64,000 nt of DNA from Sarcomyxa edulis (taxonomy: Eukaryota > Basidiomycota > Agaricomycetes > Agaricales > Mycenaceae): NCBI GenBank assembly GCA_009761415.1, contig QUOL01000010.1, positions 62,001-126,000 on the forward strand. The letters run 5' to 3'. Positions 45,968 through 56,553 of this stretch are shown here, piece after piece; position 1 is the first letter of the stretch; every line of letters starts with the position of its first letter. Both the position numbers and the translations under genes were made by a program. Below the pieces are notes generated by a model that saw nothing but the letters and a program-made list of their open reading frames with translations, was not told where the DNA came from and did no database searches.

Positions 45968-47339
45968 TCAATCCACGTCTGCCTCTTCGAAGAACACCAC
46001 AATGACGGAGATATCTTCCCTGTTCCACACATTTGCGAGCCGTAAGCACATCATTAGCACACAGAAAAGTACGACTCGCCTGTATTTAGCTGCTCGTGAG
46101 GACTCCATAGCCAAAAGCGCGTCCGTCCACTTTCTATGCGCTCCCCCAAGCGCATTCCTAGCCAAATGGGTGGCAGCATTGAGGTCGACATCTATAAACT
46201 TCTTGTCCAGTCCCCACGAACGGTAAGCGCGTGTAGTATCTTCCTTCAGATCTACAGGCAAGTCTTTACGACTGAACAATCTGTCATCACTTATTTCTGC
46301 ACTTCCCAGCCACAATCCGACCAATCCTACAGCTTCATCATTCGTCAAGCAGTCCCAGAGCCCCTTTGACCCGATTATCAAGAAATCCCCAGGCTGGATC
46401 GTAGTCGTCGTCACCTCAGGCTCCGCAGTGAAGTACGGAGGCTTCGTTACTTCAGCAAGCGGGGCATCTGATAAATATTCATTATGCAATCGCTGCTGAA
46501 GTTCTAAGCTCCATTTATAGACGGCATTACCAAAACATCGCGTAGGACCCCCAGGAACACCAAAAACACGGCCAGAAGTGACGACCTTCTCCCCGGGATG
46601 CAGTCCGTTTAGACGTTTTTGCTCAGCAAGATTGTTTGCATCTTGGTCGGTAGTCAGAGGGTATACATCGTATGTGCCATCCACTTGAGGACGTCCCAGC
46701 ACCGCGCGAGACTTTCCGGTAAGGGCCACCCGAAGCAGTCTCGTATCGGATTCGTACAGAGACAAAAGAGCCCCAGATGCTGAATGCGCCATATCGAGGA
46801 GCCGACTCCCTATAAATTTCGATGTAGTAGCCAATGCGCGCTCTGCAGCCCAGTTGACGATATCATCGTCTACGCGTAAGAAGGTGTTCTTGATGCATTC
46901 GTCGATTTTGGCGGAAGGTGGTTGGGGAAGGCTTCCTAGGGACTGGATGTCCAAGACGCCAAATTCGGAGTGGAGAGGAGGTTGGGACCCAGGTTCGTAT
47001 TTCGAGTAGAGGTCCGCAAGTGCGCCAACAACAGCAGTAGAAAGATTTTGATGGAGCCATGACGCAGTCGCTTGGCTGTTGTGACCATCGTAAAGTCCAA
47101 GGAAAGTCCACACGCGTCCTGGAAAAGCGACTGCATCGTAGGCAAAATACTCCTGAGCGTAGCCAATGGATCTGTTGAGGCCATTGCATCAATACAAATT
47201 ACATGCAAGATACTTGGACGCGTAGAGTGAAAGCGCACCCGGAAATATCTAGGGGTACATATGTTGCATCGATCCTACCCACGCCAGGAGGAGCCGGCAT
47301 TCGTCTTCCGAATTGGGCCAGTATCTCTGGAGATTGCAT
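45968..47339 (-). CDS. PP2C-fold protein, predicted inactive
   Basis: The fold is that of mitochondrial-type PP2C phosphatases, with blocks TFLGLYDGHNSQATASWL, LLRVALTGKSRAVLG, LHPGEKVV, PPYFTAEPEVTTTTIQPGDF, GLWDCLTNDEAVGLVGLW and EDISVIVVFFEE. Several metal ligands are replaced: the GDSRA Asp is Lys, the RAFGD Asp is Asn (RCFGN), the SDGLW Asp is Lys (GSKGLW), and the last Asp of the DDITV block is Glu. DGH is kept. The enzyme should not bind the two catalytic metals. Exons are 47339-47239, 47171-46080 and 46019-45968. The last intron (46079-46020, 60 nt) has a GC donor and is a multiple of three, so retention would add 20 residues. The start is the first in-frame ATG, but the frame is open about 85 bp further, and an upstream exon is possible. 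Confidence 0.85.
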
Positions 47340-47479
47340 TCCCTTCGACTCATTGACAATGCGTGGCCTCGTTATACGAAAGTTCTTAGCAACCTCCTCG
47401 TAAGGATCATGGGTTGAGAAAGTGTTCCATCAGCAAAAGGGACCGGGCCTCTTGACGGCCCGTAATTCGTTGTGAAGCT

Positions 47480-47652
47480 CGAAATCCGTCATGAAGCTCG
47501 AAATGTTCATGACGATCTCATGAGAGCCTCGTCAAAAGACTAAGTTTTCAGAATTTCTCATGAGGCTTCGTGTAGTTATTGAGGCTCATGAGGCTATTCG
47601 AGGTTCACGAGGGTTAGGGAGCTTAGTGAGGCTCTTGAGGCTTAGGGAGCTT
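47480..47652. repeat. Diffuse GAGGCT / GAAGCTCGAAAT repeats
   Basis: GTCATGAAGCTCGAAAT-like units come first. Then GAGGCTCATGAGG, GAGGCT and GGGAGCTTA units recur several times over 170 bp. They are non-coding and degenerate. Confidence 0.6.
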
Positions 47653-48290
47653 ATATTGATCGAGCTCGAATATGGGCGTAATAAAATAATATTGCATGAA
47701 GTACAAGTCTACTAAAGTCCTACAGGAGAGGGAAAGCGGATGAAGTAGGCGGCGAGAGAGCGAGTCGGAACAGCTTGAGATGTGCGAGGGAATGAGCAAA
47801 GCGACTGCTAGATAAAGTCAAGTCAGACTTGCAGATCGAAAGGACACGGAATTGAGCACATACCGAGAAATATAGAGACGCACTGGTACAAGAACAGCTA
47901 CAAGATAAGTCTTTGAGTCAGATGTGGGAAAAGCACGAGAAAATGACATACCTTTGAGATGCTGGTTAGTAGAGCGACAGAAAGAGCGATACGATGGGTA
48001 GTGTTGACTAGCGGTGAATTATAGGCTACTAGGAGATAATTCGATCAACGACGCTAAGAGAAACTCGAAAATGAGTACGTACCGAATAAAATGACAGAGA
48101 ACAAAATGCTGTAAGACAACACGTCGAAATGGTGCAAGACAGCAAAAAGCTATCTGTTAGGACTGTCAGAAAGTCGATTTTCATCAAAGAATCACATACG
48201 GGTCATACGATAGAACGAGGAAGCGTCGTCACTGTTGTTGATGCCGTCGGAAGAGCCACTGTCAACAGAGAACAAGAGTTGAGAGCCTCA
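47650..48290 (-). other. Candidate multi-intron minus-strand transcript
   Basis: Four donor and acceptor pairs of good quality occur in order on the minus strand: donors GTATGTGATT (near 48200), GTACGTACTC (48083), GTATGTCATT (47951) and GTATGTGCTC (47864), each followed 50-60 nt later by a pyrimidine-rich AG. Joining the last three leaves one open frame of about 100 hydrophobic-biased codons (VLSYSILFSVILFVAYNSP, then ALSVALLTSISKLFLYQ). The first junction breaks the frame and I find no start codon. It could be a small membrane protein, 5' exons of the PP2C-fold gene, or a spliced non-coding RNA. Confidence 0.25.
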
Positions 48291-49835
48291 GTTCTCTAGA
48301 CTCCAGCGAGACGAATCAAGAGAATATAGAGTTGAAACCAATCCACATCGTAATGTGGGTTGGTCGGATGATGGGAAGGGGTTGACGACTTATATTCCTG
48401 ACGGAAACGCGACAACCCCACGAATGTGCCGTGGAGGAGGTATGGTTGGGAGGGATAGAGTGGGGAATTATGGTATATTGCATCAACAATATCCATTTCT
48501 ACATCCCCCGGGTCTTTAGACCCGCATATAGGGATATCTAGACGCACGACGCGTCTAGGATTTGGCCATATTGCGATATTACTGAAGATAAGCCGTTGTG
48601 CAGTCAATTGTGGGGCTACGGCTCAAAATTTCCGTGAAGGGTGTCAGCCAGACCTGTCCAAGATGGCACACCTCAAGCGAGAGCAAGCAGAGGAGAGGCG
48701 GGAGGAGGAGACTCGACGACACCCCAAGCACATGGTGGTCCCGGAGGTAAAGACATTTTAAACTCCGCCCGATCTGCATTCGGACTTAGACGCGTCGCGT
48801 CGAAGTCGCGTCACAGTCGACCCTACTTCTCTGAGTCCCTCAAGGTGCCCAGATAGTCGAGTCAGCACTGACTGCTACTGTGCCAGACAATAATGGATTC
48901 AGGTGAATTTCCTTGTTTTATAATTTCTTGAGCAGAGCGGAGCAAACCTGAGTGAGTTGATAATGAAGTTGCTCGGAATTCAGAGGTGCGTCGGTCACGG
49001 TAATTGCAAGAGACGTCAGTTGTTGGCTGAGCCACGTCAGATAAATTGTACGTATATGGTTAATTCATAGGACTTATGGTTTACCGTTTCGAAAGTACCG
49101 AAAGGTGTGTCTGGAGTGCGCCAGCCACTATTTATCTCGAGCCGGGGGTAAGACCTCGTGAGCACTCGCAAACCCTCGCGAACGTACGATAGCGCGATGG
49201 AAGATGGTGAGCGCTCGCCATGTTTTCGATGACCTCGTCATAGCTTGAAAACCAAAGTCAGATCTCGGGACGGCCCGATACTCTTGCCGCCGTTCGTGAC
49301 GGTCACAAACCGTCACGACGATTCCGCACTTTTGCTGATGTCTTGTCCTTACTGCTATCGGCGTGCAGAACATTGACAGTCCCAAGGGAGTACACAAGTC
49401 CAGAAGCACCTAATACGGCTCCAGCAGTACCCAAATACTTCAGGGACCGGATCGTATGTCTAGGATACCATCTGGACATAATTCCTCTAGGCTCCGCAAG
49501 CTACGATCAAGTTTTGAGGTCATTCTATGCAGGAGAAGAATGGTCCGAGAGACATATGTACCTTTATACGGTAAAGCCAAGGAGCTCCTTAGCTTCAAGG
49601 ACTCTATCTCAGTGAAGTATTGTCAGGTCAATGGCGGTCGCGAGTGTGGGGAGATGGAATGGGTGTCACGTGTGTGACACGGTGTCCCGACAAGTCTTTG
49701 TCGGAGAACGAAATCATATACTCGTCTCAGAACATCATCAACGAAAACTCAAGGGAACGGTTCGTACTGTATGTTATCTGGTTATAACTTTGAGCTGGGT
49801 GCTTGGAGGTTTCTGATGTCATTTCTCAATTACAG

Positions 49836-50799
49836 ATGGCCCCTCGCCCCCCCAAACGCGCGCGTCGAGATGAGGAACGCGATCCTGACCTTTACTTCTA
49901 CGACGGCAACATCGTTCTTCACGCTGCTCGTAAAGACGGACCCTCAATCTACTTTCGTGTCCACAAATCGGTTCTCGGGAAGAATTCTCCGATCTTCCGA
50001 GACATGTTCTCTATTCCGTCACCCGACGAAAACACTATAGAGACGTATGATGGCATCCCGCTCGTGCATCTCCACGATGACCCTGAGGAACTCAAGGACT
50101 TTCTTCAGAATTTTTATAGTTCAAGGTCTGTTTTCTAGTCGTCTGTTTGTTTTCTTTTTGTTTATGGAAGATTCTGGTGCCTCGAACAGCAACGCCACAT
50201 CTGGATTGATAGGTTCTTTGAAGCTCGCCACAAAATATGAAGTAGATCATCTCAGGTCCCTCAAAATTGCTCAACTAGAGCGGGATTGGCCGTCCAACTC
50301 GACTCCAGGTGCTTGGGAGATTTTATCCTCATATAAGCGGCTCAAGCCAGAATCAATCATCCGTCTAGCGCGTGACTACGATGTCCCTAGTGTGCTCCCA
50401 GCAGCATTCTATCAACTCTCTACCTCTTGCGCCGCGAAAATGGATCTCACAATGCTGAGAGCGGACGACATATTTGCTGTTTTGGCCGGCCGGGAAAAAA
50501 TAAAGTCCTACTTACAAGAAAGATTACCAGACGGGATCCCCGTCTGGAGTCCTTGCAATGAACTTCTTCCAGCCGAGTTGGACTGCGAAAACTGCCAGGT
50601 CGATATCTTTTGGATGACATTCTTGCTCAAACTTTTCAAATCATGGGATCCTATGAGGGTCTTGAACGACCTTGTGCATACCATTCACAACAACGAATAT
50701 ATTACTTGTGAGGGATGCAGACATAAAGCATGTGCAGGGTTTGCAGAAGAGTACAGGTTGTTATTCGCAAAGCTGCCCGCTTTCTTCGGCCTAGCTTAG
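49836..50799 (+). CDS. BTB/POZ-domain protein 1
   Basis: Agaricomycete BTB proteins of this kind are numerous and of unknown role; BTB domains form dimers or bind Cul3. Exons 49836-50125 and 50190-50799 give 299 residues. The ATG at 49836 starts MAPRPPKRARRDEERDPDL, just before the domain. The BTB core (residues about 20-130) reads FYDGNIVLHAARKDGPSIYF, RVHKSVLGKNSPIFRDMF and LVHLHDDPEELKDFL. It is followed by a helical LIGSLKLATKYEVDHLRSL region and RLARDYDVPSVLPAAFYQLS. A Cys pair (CENC and, later, CEGCRHKAC) may bind a metal. It is a tandem paralog of 51321-52293 with the single intron at the same site and phase. The frame is intact. Confidence 0.88.
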
Positions 50800-51320
50800 A
50801 GAGAGGGGCTAATCTATGTACGGTGAGCTTACTTACAACAACGAGCTTTCATGGATCACTAACGTTTCATCTCAAAGATTGTGGAAACCAGTAGAAAGTC
50901 ATCATATTGTTGCTGTGCTATGATTCCACTTTCCAGTATGTATACGTCTGAAAACTACGCGAAGCGCCGAACGCCGGCCGTACTTAGAGAAGGATATGAA
51001 CATGAGCACCTTTCTCTAACGATGCCCCCTGGTGCAATCATTCACTGTAATGTCTATGGACGCGACGCGGTGGTTCGCGGGGATATTTCGAGACACTTTC
51101 AGTTCAATCTCCGCTCCGCGGCCATTTGAACTTGATACTTGATATGAACGTGACGGAATACTTAATCTTGATTACTCACATCTACGTCCTCCGCCCTTCG
51201 TCGATCATCGAGCGCCCACTACTCATCTTGTCTCACCAAGAGTCATTGATATCGTATCGTAAGCTCTGGCTATATTCATAGCGTCCCACGATCTCTGAGC
51301 AACCTTCACAGAGACTATCA
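50800..51320. other. Intergenic between the two BTB genes
   Basis: No gene. A GGTGAGCTTAC segment just after the stop also occurs just after the stop of BTB gene 2 (52309), so the duplication included 3' flank. Confidence 0.5.
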
Positions 51321-52293
51321 ATGGAGTCACAAGAGTCACAGCCCCAACAGCGTGGAGAACGAGTCTCTGGCTTGTACTTCTACGATGGCAATATCGTTAT
51401 TCGTGCCTCTCGCAAAGACGAATCTTTCGTCTACTTTCGTGTCCACAAATCAGTCCTCGCTCAGAACTCTCCGATCTTTCGAGACATGTTTTCGATCCCG
51501 GCACCCGAAAAGAAAGCTATTGAAATGTATGATAGCACCCCGCTTGTGCATCTTCACGATGATTCCGAGGATCTCGAGGATTTTCTTCGAACCTTTTACA
51601 ATTCAAGGTATGTTTCAAGCGTATCTTTTTATCTTATGCTTGTCAACACATACATCCTAGCGATCTCCCCTCAATAGCACCACTACGCCCCGATTGATTG
51701 GTCCACTTGAACTCGCCACGAAGTATCAAGTAGATCATCTCAGGTCCCACATCATCGCCCAACTGGAGCAGGATTGGCCGTCTACCGACTCGACTATGAG
51801 TGATTGGGAGAGGTTGAGAGCAAAGAACCGGCCTAAGCCAGAATTAGTCATCCGTCTCGCTCGCGATTACGACGTCCCCACTGTGCTCATAGCAGCATTC
51901 TATCAGCTCTCCACCTGCTCTGCATCAAGCATGGACCACACGTTGCTGAGAACCGAAGACGTCCTTACTGTTCTGGCCGGTCGAGAAAAAATGCATGCCT
52001 ACCTTGCCTTCAGAGTTCCATCAGGGGATGTCTATGAGTGGGTTCCTTACAATAAGCTCCTTCCATGGAGATGCAACAATTGTAATGTCCAAATCTTTTG
52101 GTCGTACCTCTTATCAGAGCTTCTCCCATCACGGGATCCTTTGAGGGTCTTGCGCAACCTCACGAAGGCCATCTATTTCAAGAAATATATTACCTGTTTG
52201 GATTGCAGAGATAAGGCATATATCGGTTTCGAACAAGAGTATAAACTCTTGTTTGCAGAGCTACCCAAGTGCTTCGGCCTGGCTCGGCACTAG
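51321..52293 (+). CDS. BTB/POZ-domain protein 2
   Basis: Tandem paralog of BTB gene 1. Exons 51321-51607 and 51678-52293 give 300 residues. The start is MESQESQPQQRGERVSGL. The BTB core reads FYDGNIVIRASRKDESFVYF, RVHKSVLAQNSPIFRDMF and LVHLHDDSEDLEDFL. The later part has LIGPLELATKYQVDHLRSH, VIRLARDYDVPTVLIAAFYQ and the Cys motifs CNNC and CLDCRDKA. The Cys positions match gene 1, which supports a small metal site. The N-terminal tails before the domain are unrelated in the two copies. The stop lies only 47 bp before the outer end of the inverted-repeat element, so the element has probably landed in, or defines, the 3' UTR. Confidence 0.88.
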
Positions 52294-52979
52294 GGGCATT
52301 CAGTCATTGGTGAGCTTACACACCAGAATTTATCACACTTGTACCGTGCACGAGGTGTATCAGGCAGGATTTTGATTTCGGAATTAAATTTTTACACAAA
52401 ATGTTAAGTCTCCGATCAATTACGGCTGATATCAATTACATAATAAGCAACTCAGGGTAAATCTCCGGCGATCTCGGCGACTTTCTGAACCTTCGTGCTC
52501 ACTGTTCGAGACAGCGAGCACGCGTATCCCCTCATTCTACTGCTATTCTGCCCACTTTTTACTGTATAATGTCTTTATATGTACTTGTAGTTTATTATCA
52601 AGAATATATTTCGCTCTGAGAGGCTCTCAGAAGGCAGTTAAATGGATATCTATTATTACTGACAAGAAAATATAGTACTGGAGAGGGTAGGGGAAGATCT
52701 GAAGCAGTATAGGCGTAGGGGGATGTGATATGTAGATGGGGAAATGGATATATGAGGTCCTGTATATCAGGGGAAGGAGGGAAGCGGAAATATGTCCATT
52801 CCTAGGGGCAATATCCCTTTCTACTAATCTCTGGAGGTGGAGATATGTGTACTAATGTGGGGATATGCTATAGAAACATGCCTGGAGGTAGGGTAACAAG
52901 AGAAAAGGGAATAGAACCAGTGGTGCGGAGTAAATCTGATATTTTGAGGGAGGAGGAAATGAGGAGACTGTAAGGGCAA

Positions 52980-53285
52980 CCTCAAGATGGCAGCAATCTG
53001 CACAACAACAGAGGGGAATCCAAAGATATATAGATCAGATAAGGTAGATACAACAGGGAAGTAGATGTACTGCATACCTGCACAACAACAGAGGGGAATC
53101 CAAAGAGAATAGGATAAGGAAACCCTTGCTGCTGGCAGGCTTGACCGCTTTGCTGGCGCGTGACGCGTGACGTCACGTCACGCGAAAAGCGCGAGATAGA
53201 ATGAAGGGGAAAAGGGAAAGATAGGTACAGGTAAGTAAGAAGGAAAGGAAAGGAAAGGAAAGGAAAGGTATAGTAGATTGTCCGT
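52980..53285. repeat. Insert in the left arm with 29-bp direct repeats and simple repeats
   Basis: The sequence absent from the right arm contains two copies of a 29-bp unit (52998-53026 and 53078-53106, period 80). It also has a near-palindrome of CGTGACG and TCACG units (about 53158-53184) and a GGAAA-type microsatellite (53241-53268). Confidence 0.75.
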
Positions 53286-54769
53286 TAAGGGGAGTCCCCT
53301 TACAGAGACCCACCAGGGTGTTCCAAGCCACACCTAGGTTCAAATCATCTATAGAGCGTCTATAGAGAATCATAATGGGTGTGGAAACACCTTGGTTTGT
53401 CTCTGGAAGGAGTGGGAGCAAACCAGCATCTTCACCATAGAACGGCATAGTAGTCACTGAGTCAAGTAGAGTCACATAGAAGCCATAGAATTCACATAGC
53501 GGGCATAGTAAAACATAAATCCTCCATACTTAGTCTCAGAAAGATCTACAGAGGGTATCAGAGCATCTACGAGGATCTTCGCAAACTCTTGCAGATATCC
53601 ACTTTCAGATTTCTGACTCGCGCTAGAATGTAAATAATTTCCCAAGTCCAACTAGCCCTGCCCTCAACCAACGGCGACTTTGACTGGCTCGGACATGCTG
53701 ACTCATGTTGATGTGTGTGCCAGCACATCCGTTCTTCCCTCATCACCATCTCATGCAGTATCCTGGCCTCAGGTCCCACCTTCCAATCTATCGAGACCTG
53801 AGGCCAACTTACTCAAGATACTGCAACCTGTAAGCATAGCTTACTAACATTTGTACTTGTTATCCTAGACCCTTAGATAGCGGACCCTGATGTATTGTTC
53901 CTTTACCTTTTAATCCATACTTTGTTTCATTTTATCTTCTGTTCCGCTTCAGTGGAGACCACCTCCGTGGGCTCACACAACCCTTCTCTCACTATTTGTA
54001 GTATCACAACATTCCGCAAAACTACCCCGGGTATATTCTAAGCTAGTATTGATCAGTCAAGATGCCTGATAGATGGAAGATCAAGGCAGCAACAGGAAGG
54101 ACTCGGGATGTGGCACTGATGTGAATATTCCCCATTTTTGCTGCTTTCTGTTCCTCTTTTGACTTTTTTTTTTCATTCCTTCTACCCCTCCTCCACCACA
54201 GGTCACCATAGCTTATACTTGTCAGGAAATGACTCATTTTGGACTTTATCTTTGATCTTATCTTATCTTATCAGGGGGCTATAGTTATTCCTTGGGATAC
54301 CTTTATTCCTGCTGCTGACTGATGCGATTACTAAGGTGCTGCGGAGTTGCATCATCATCTTACTAACGGTGTTCCATTATGTTCCATAGGATTCTATAGC
54401 TTACCAATCATGTAATGTAGGTAGATATATAAAGGGCGCTATGCACCCTGGGGATCCTCAGTTCGATCTCTCAGGATTACCGCTAATCTAGTGGGAACCT
54501 AAGTCATATAACTCCTGTAGTATCTTCCATCGCTTCCCTCTCCTCTCTCTTCCCCTCTGTATCTCCTCTTCCTCTGTTCTCGTCTTTCGCTCGTGACGCT
54601 TCAGTGGCCCGCTGATCTTGTATAGATTGGTGTTGCCCTGACAATACTCTAGGCATAGTTTTGGTAAGTATATCATATTTTTCGGCCAAATCACGGTATC
54701 TGACACAAGACAGCACCAAAGACAAGACACGTAGGCAAGGACCCAGACACGCCGGCAGGAAATGAAATG

Positions 54770-54935
54770 TGAGGGTAGGGAACACGAGACCCGTAGGTGG
54801 GGAACAGATGTGTATGCAGGAAAAGACCGTGGGGTGGGGTACAAGATGTGTGGGTAGAGGACAGAATACTTGGATGGGGAACGGGACACGTAGTCAGGAA
54901 ACAAGACGCGGGGGTAGGGAGGGGACAGCAGAGAG
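54770..54935. repeat. Degenerate minisatellite, about 20-24 bp unit
   Basis: Units close to TGGGGAACAGGACACGTAGG are repeated about seven times with substitutions and small length changes, giving a strongly G/A-biased strand. This creates the long minus-strand frame 54691-55203, which I do not regard as coding. Confidence 0.7.
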
Positions 54936-56553
54936 GGACGGAATACAAAGGTGGTGTGGTTGGGAAGGTTATTGCGACCGTAGATGTAGTGCAGTTGTTC
55001 ATAGTACCTAATACTTGAATAAATGATATCTTTTGCTTCACTTTACTTTCCGCTTGCTTGTAGAACTGTATTTTTATCATTATGTTCTTGCATTTGATCT
55101 GACCAATTCTACATAGGTGTGCAGAGTGCTTCATAGAGTAGACATAAACCGACCATAGAGAAGCTATGAAAGACATGGGAAAACAACTTCTCTGTAGATA
55201 CACAAATCCCAGAACCCTTTTCTATGGGATCTTTGGGTCTATGGCTCCCTATGTAGATCCTTGTAGAAAGGGAGACTCCTAGGTGCCTAGGAAGCTCACC
55301 AAGGCTATATATACCCCATGTATATTCCTCTCAAATACATCACAGAGGGCTCACTCCCAGCTCCCGTCGACCGGTCATTCCCTCGGCTGGACCTGTCCTA
55401 GATCATACTAGGGTTCCAGGCACCTCTTCTCATCCTGCCCCTCCCACCCCTTCCAGCGACAAACTGAGGTGCTTCCCCATCTATGTCAATTCTCTATAGA
55501 TGTTCTATAAAGAATTTGGACATAGGTGTGGCTTGGAACACCCTGTTGGGTCTCCTCATTTCCTCCTCCCTCAAAATATCAAATTCACTCCACATCACTG
55601 GTTCAATTCCCTTCCCCCTTGTCACCATACCTTCAGGGATGACTTTATACCATGTCCCCATCCTTGTGCACATCTCTCCGTCTTCAAAGATTAGTGGGAA
55701 GGGATATTGCCCCTAGGAGTAAACATTTTTGCTTTCCCCCTCCCCCTGGTATTTAGGACCTTATATATTTGTTCCCCCATGTAAACATCATCATCCTCTA
55801 CCACTATACCGCTTCAGATCTCCCCCTGCCGTCTCCAATGTAGAGTAATATATTTTCTTGTCAATAATCATATATATCCATTTAACTGCCTTCTGAGAGC
55901 CTCTCAGAGCGAAATATATCCTTTATAATACACTACAAGTGCATGTGAAGGTATTATACAGAAGAAACTAGGCAGAAAGGTAGAGGAAGGAGGGGATATG
56001 CGTGCTCGCTGTCTCGAACAGTGAGCTCAAAGGTTCGGAAATTCGCCGAGATCACCGGATATTTACCCTGAGTTGCTTATTATGTAATTGATATCAGCCG
56101 GAATTGATCGGACACTTAACATATTGTGTAAGAAATTAAACTCGAAATCAAAATCCTGCCTGATACACCTCGTGCACGGTACACTTGGGACTCTAACAAG
56201 TCATTCAAAGGGCTGTTATTTGTTTGAACTAAGGGTGCAATATACTATTCATTCTTGTGCGTCCATTGACCGCGGTTGTCGAAGGAAACAGACTACAAAG
56301 TCATTGTGTGTGGTAATAATGTTGGCATGGACATCTCGAAGTCTCTAGGAATTCCACCCAATGTAAGTAGCCAAATTGCGAGTTTCCAGCGTCCTGAACA
56401 CCACGCGAAGCGCGCTGAAAGGTCACATGCCACATATAAATGCCAGAAGCGGAGAGTGGCGGAGATTGAATCCATTTAGGTCGACCTCGACCTCCAGCTG
56501 AAATCAACATTCTGATAGATGACCTGAGCATCGACGCGTCTCAGGTCCAAGAC

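Larger units (their letters stand above)
47340..49835. other. Gap of 2.5 kb with repeats and a possible spliced transcript
   Basis: No recognised gene. It has GAGGCT-type repeats (47480-47652), a chain of good splice sites on the minus strand (47650-48290), and hairpins near 48537-48562 and 49295-49317. Frames at 48296-48607 (minus) and 49343-49615 (plus) have no family match. Confidence 0.45.
52340..56183. mobile_element. Long inverted-repeat element without transposase
   Basis: Two arms of roughly 0.75-1.1 kb face each other. The left starts TGTACCGTGCACGAGG at 52340 and the right ends with its reverse complement at 56183. Similarity runs inward on both sides (for example CTGAGAGGCTCTCAGA at 52615-52630 against its complement near 55895-55910) and continues to about 53480 and 55420. 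The left arm has a 300 bp insert. The core holds no transposase, integrase or reverse transcriptase frame, only microsatellites and T-rich DNA. It may be a non-autonomous foldback-type transposon, or two opposite copies of one repeat. I see no clear target-site duplication. Confidence 0.7.

Noticed and set aside
48296..48607. 103-codon minus frame
   Set aside because: It begins with TTG rather than ATG and has no recognisable motif.
53331..53345. GGTTCAAATC, B-box-like
   Set aside because: The equivalent site in the right arm is changed and no tRNA fold is present.
54424..54500. TATA-like start plus CAGTTCGATCTC, resembling a tRNA B box
   Set aside because: No A box or cloverleaf can be drawn around it.
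54691..55203. 170-codon minus frame in the core of the inverted-repeat element
   Set aside because: Half of it is the minisatellite translated, and no transposase or other domain is visible.
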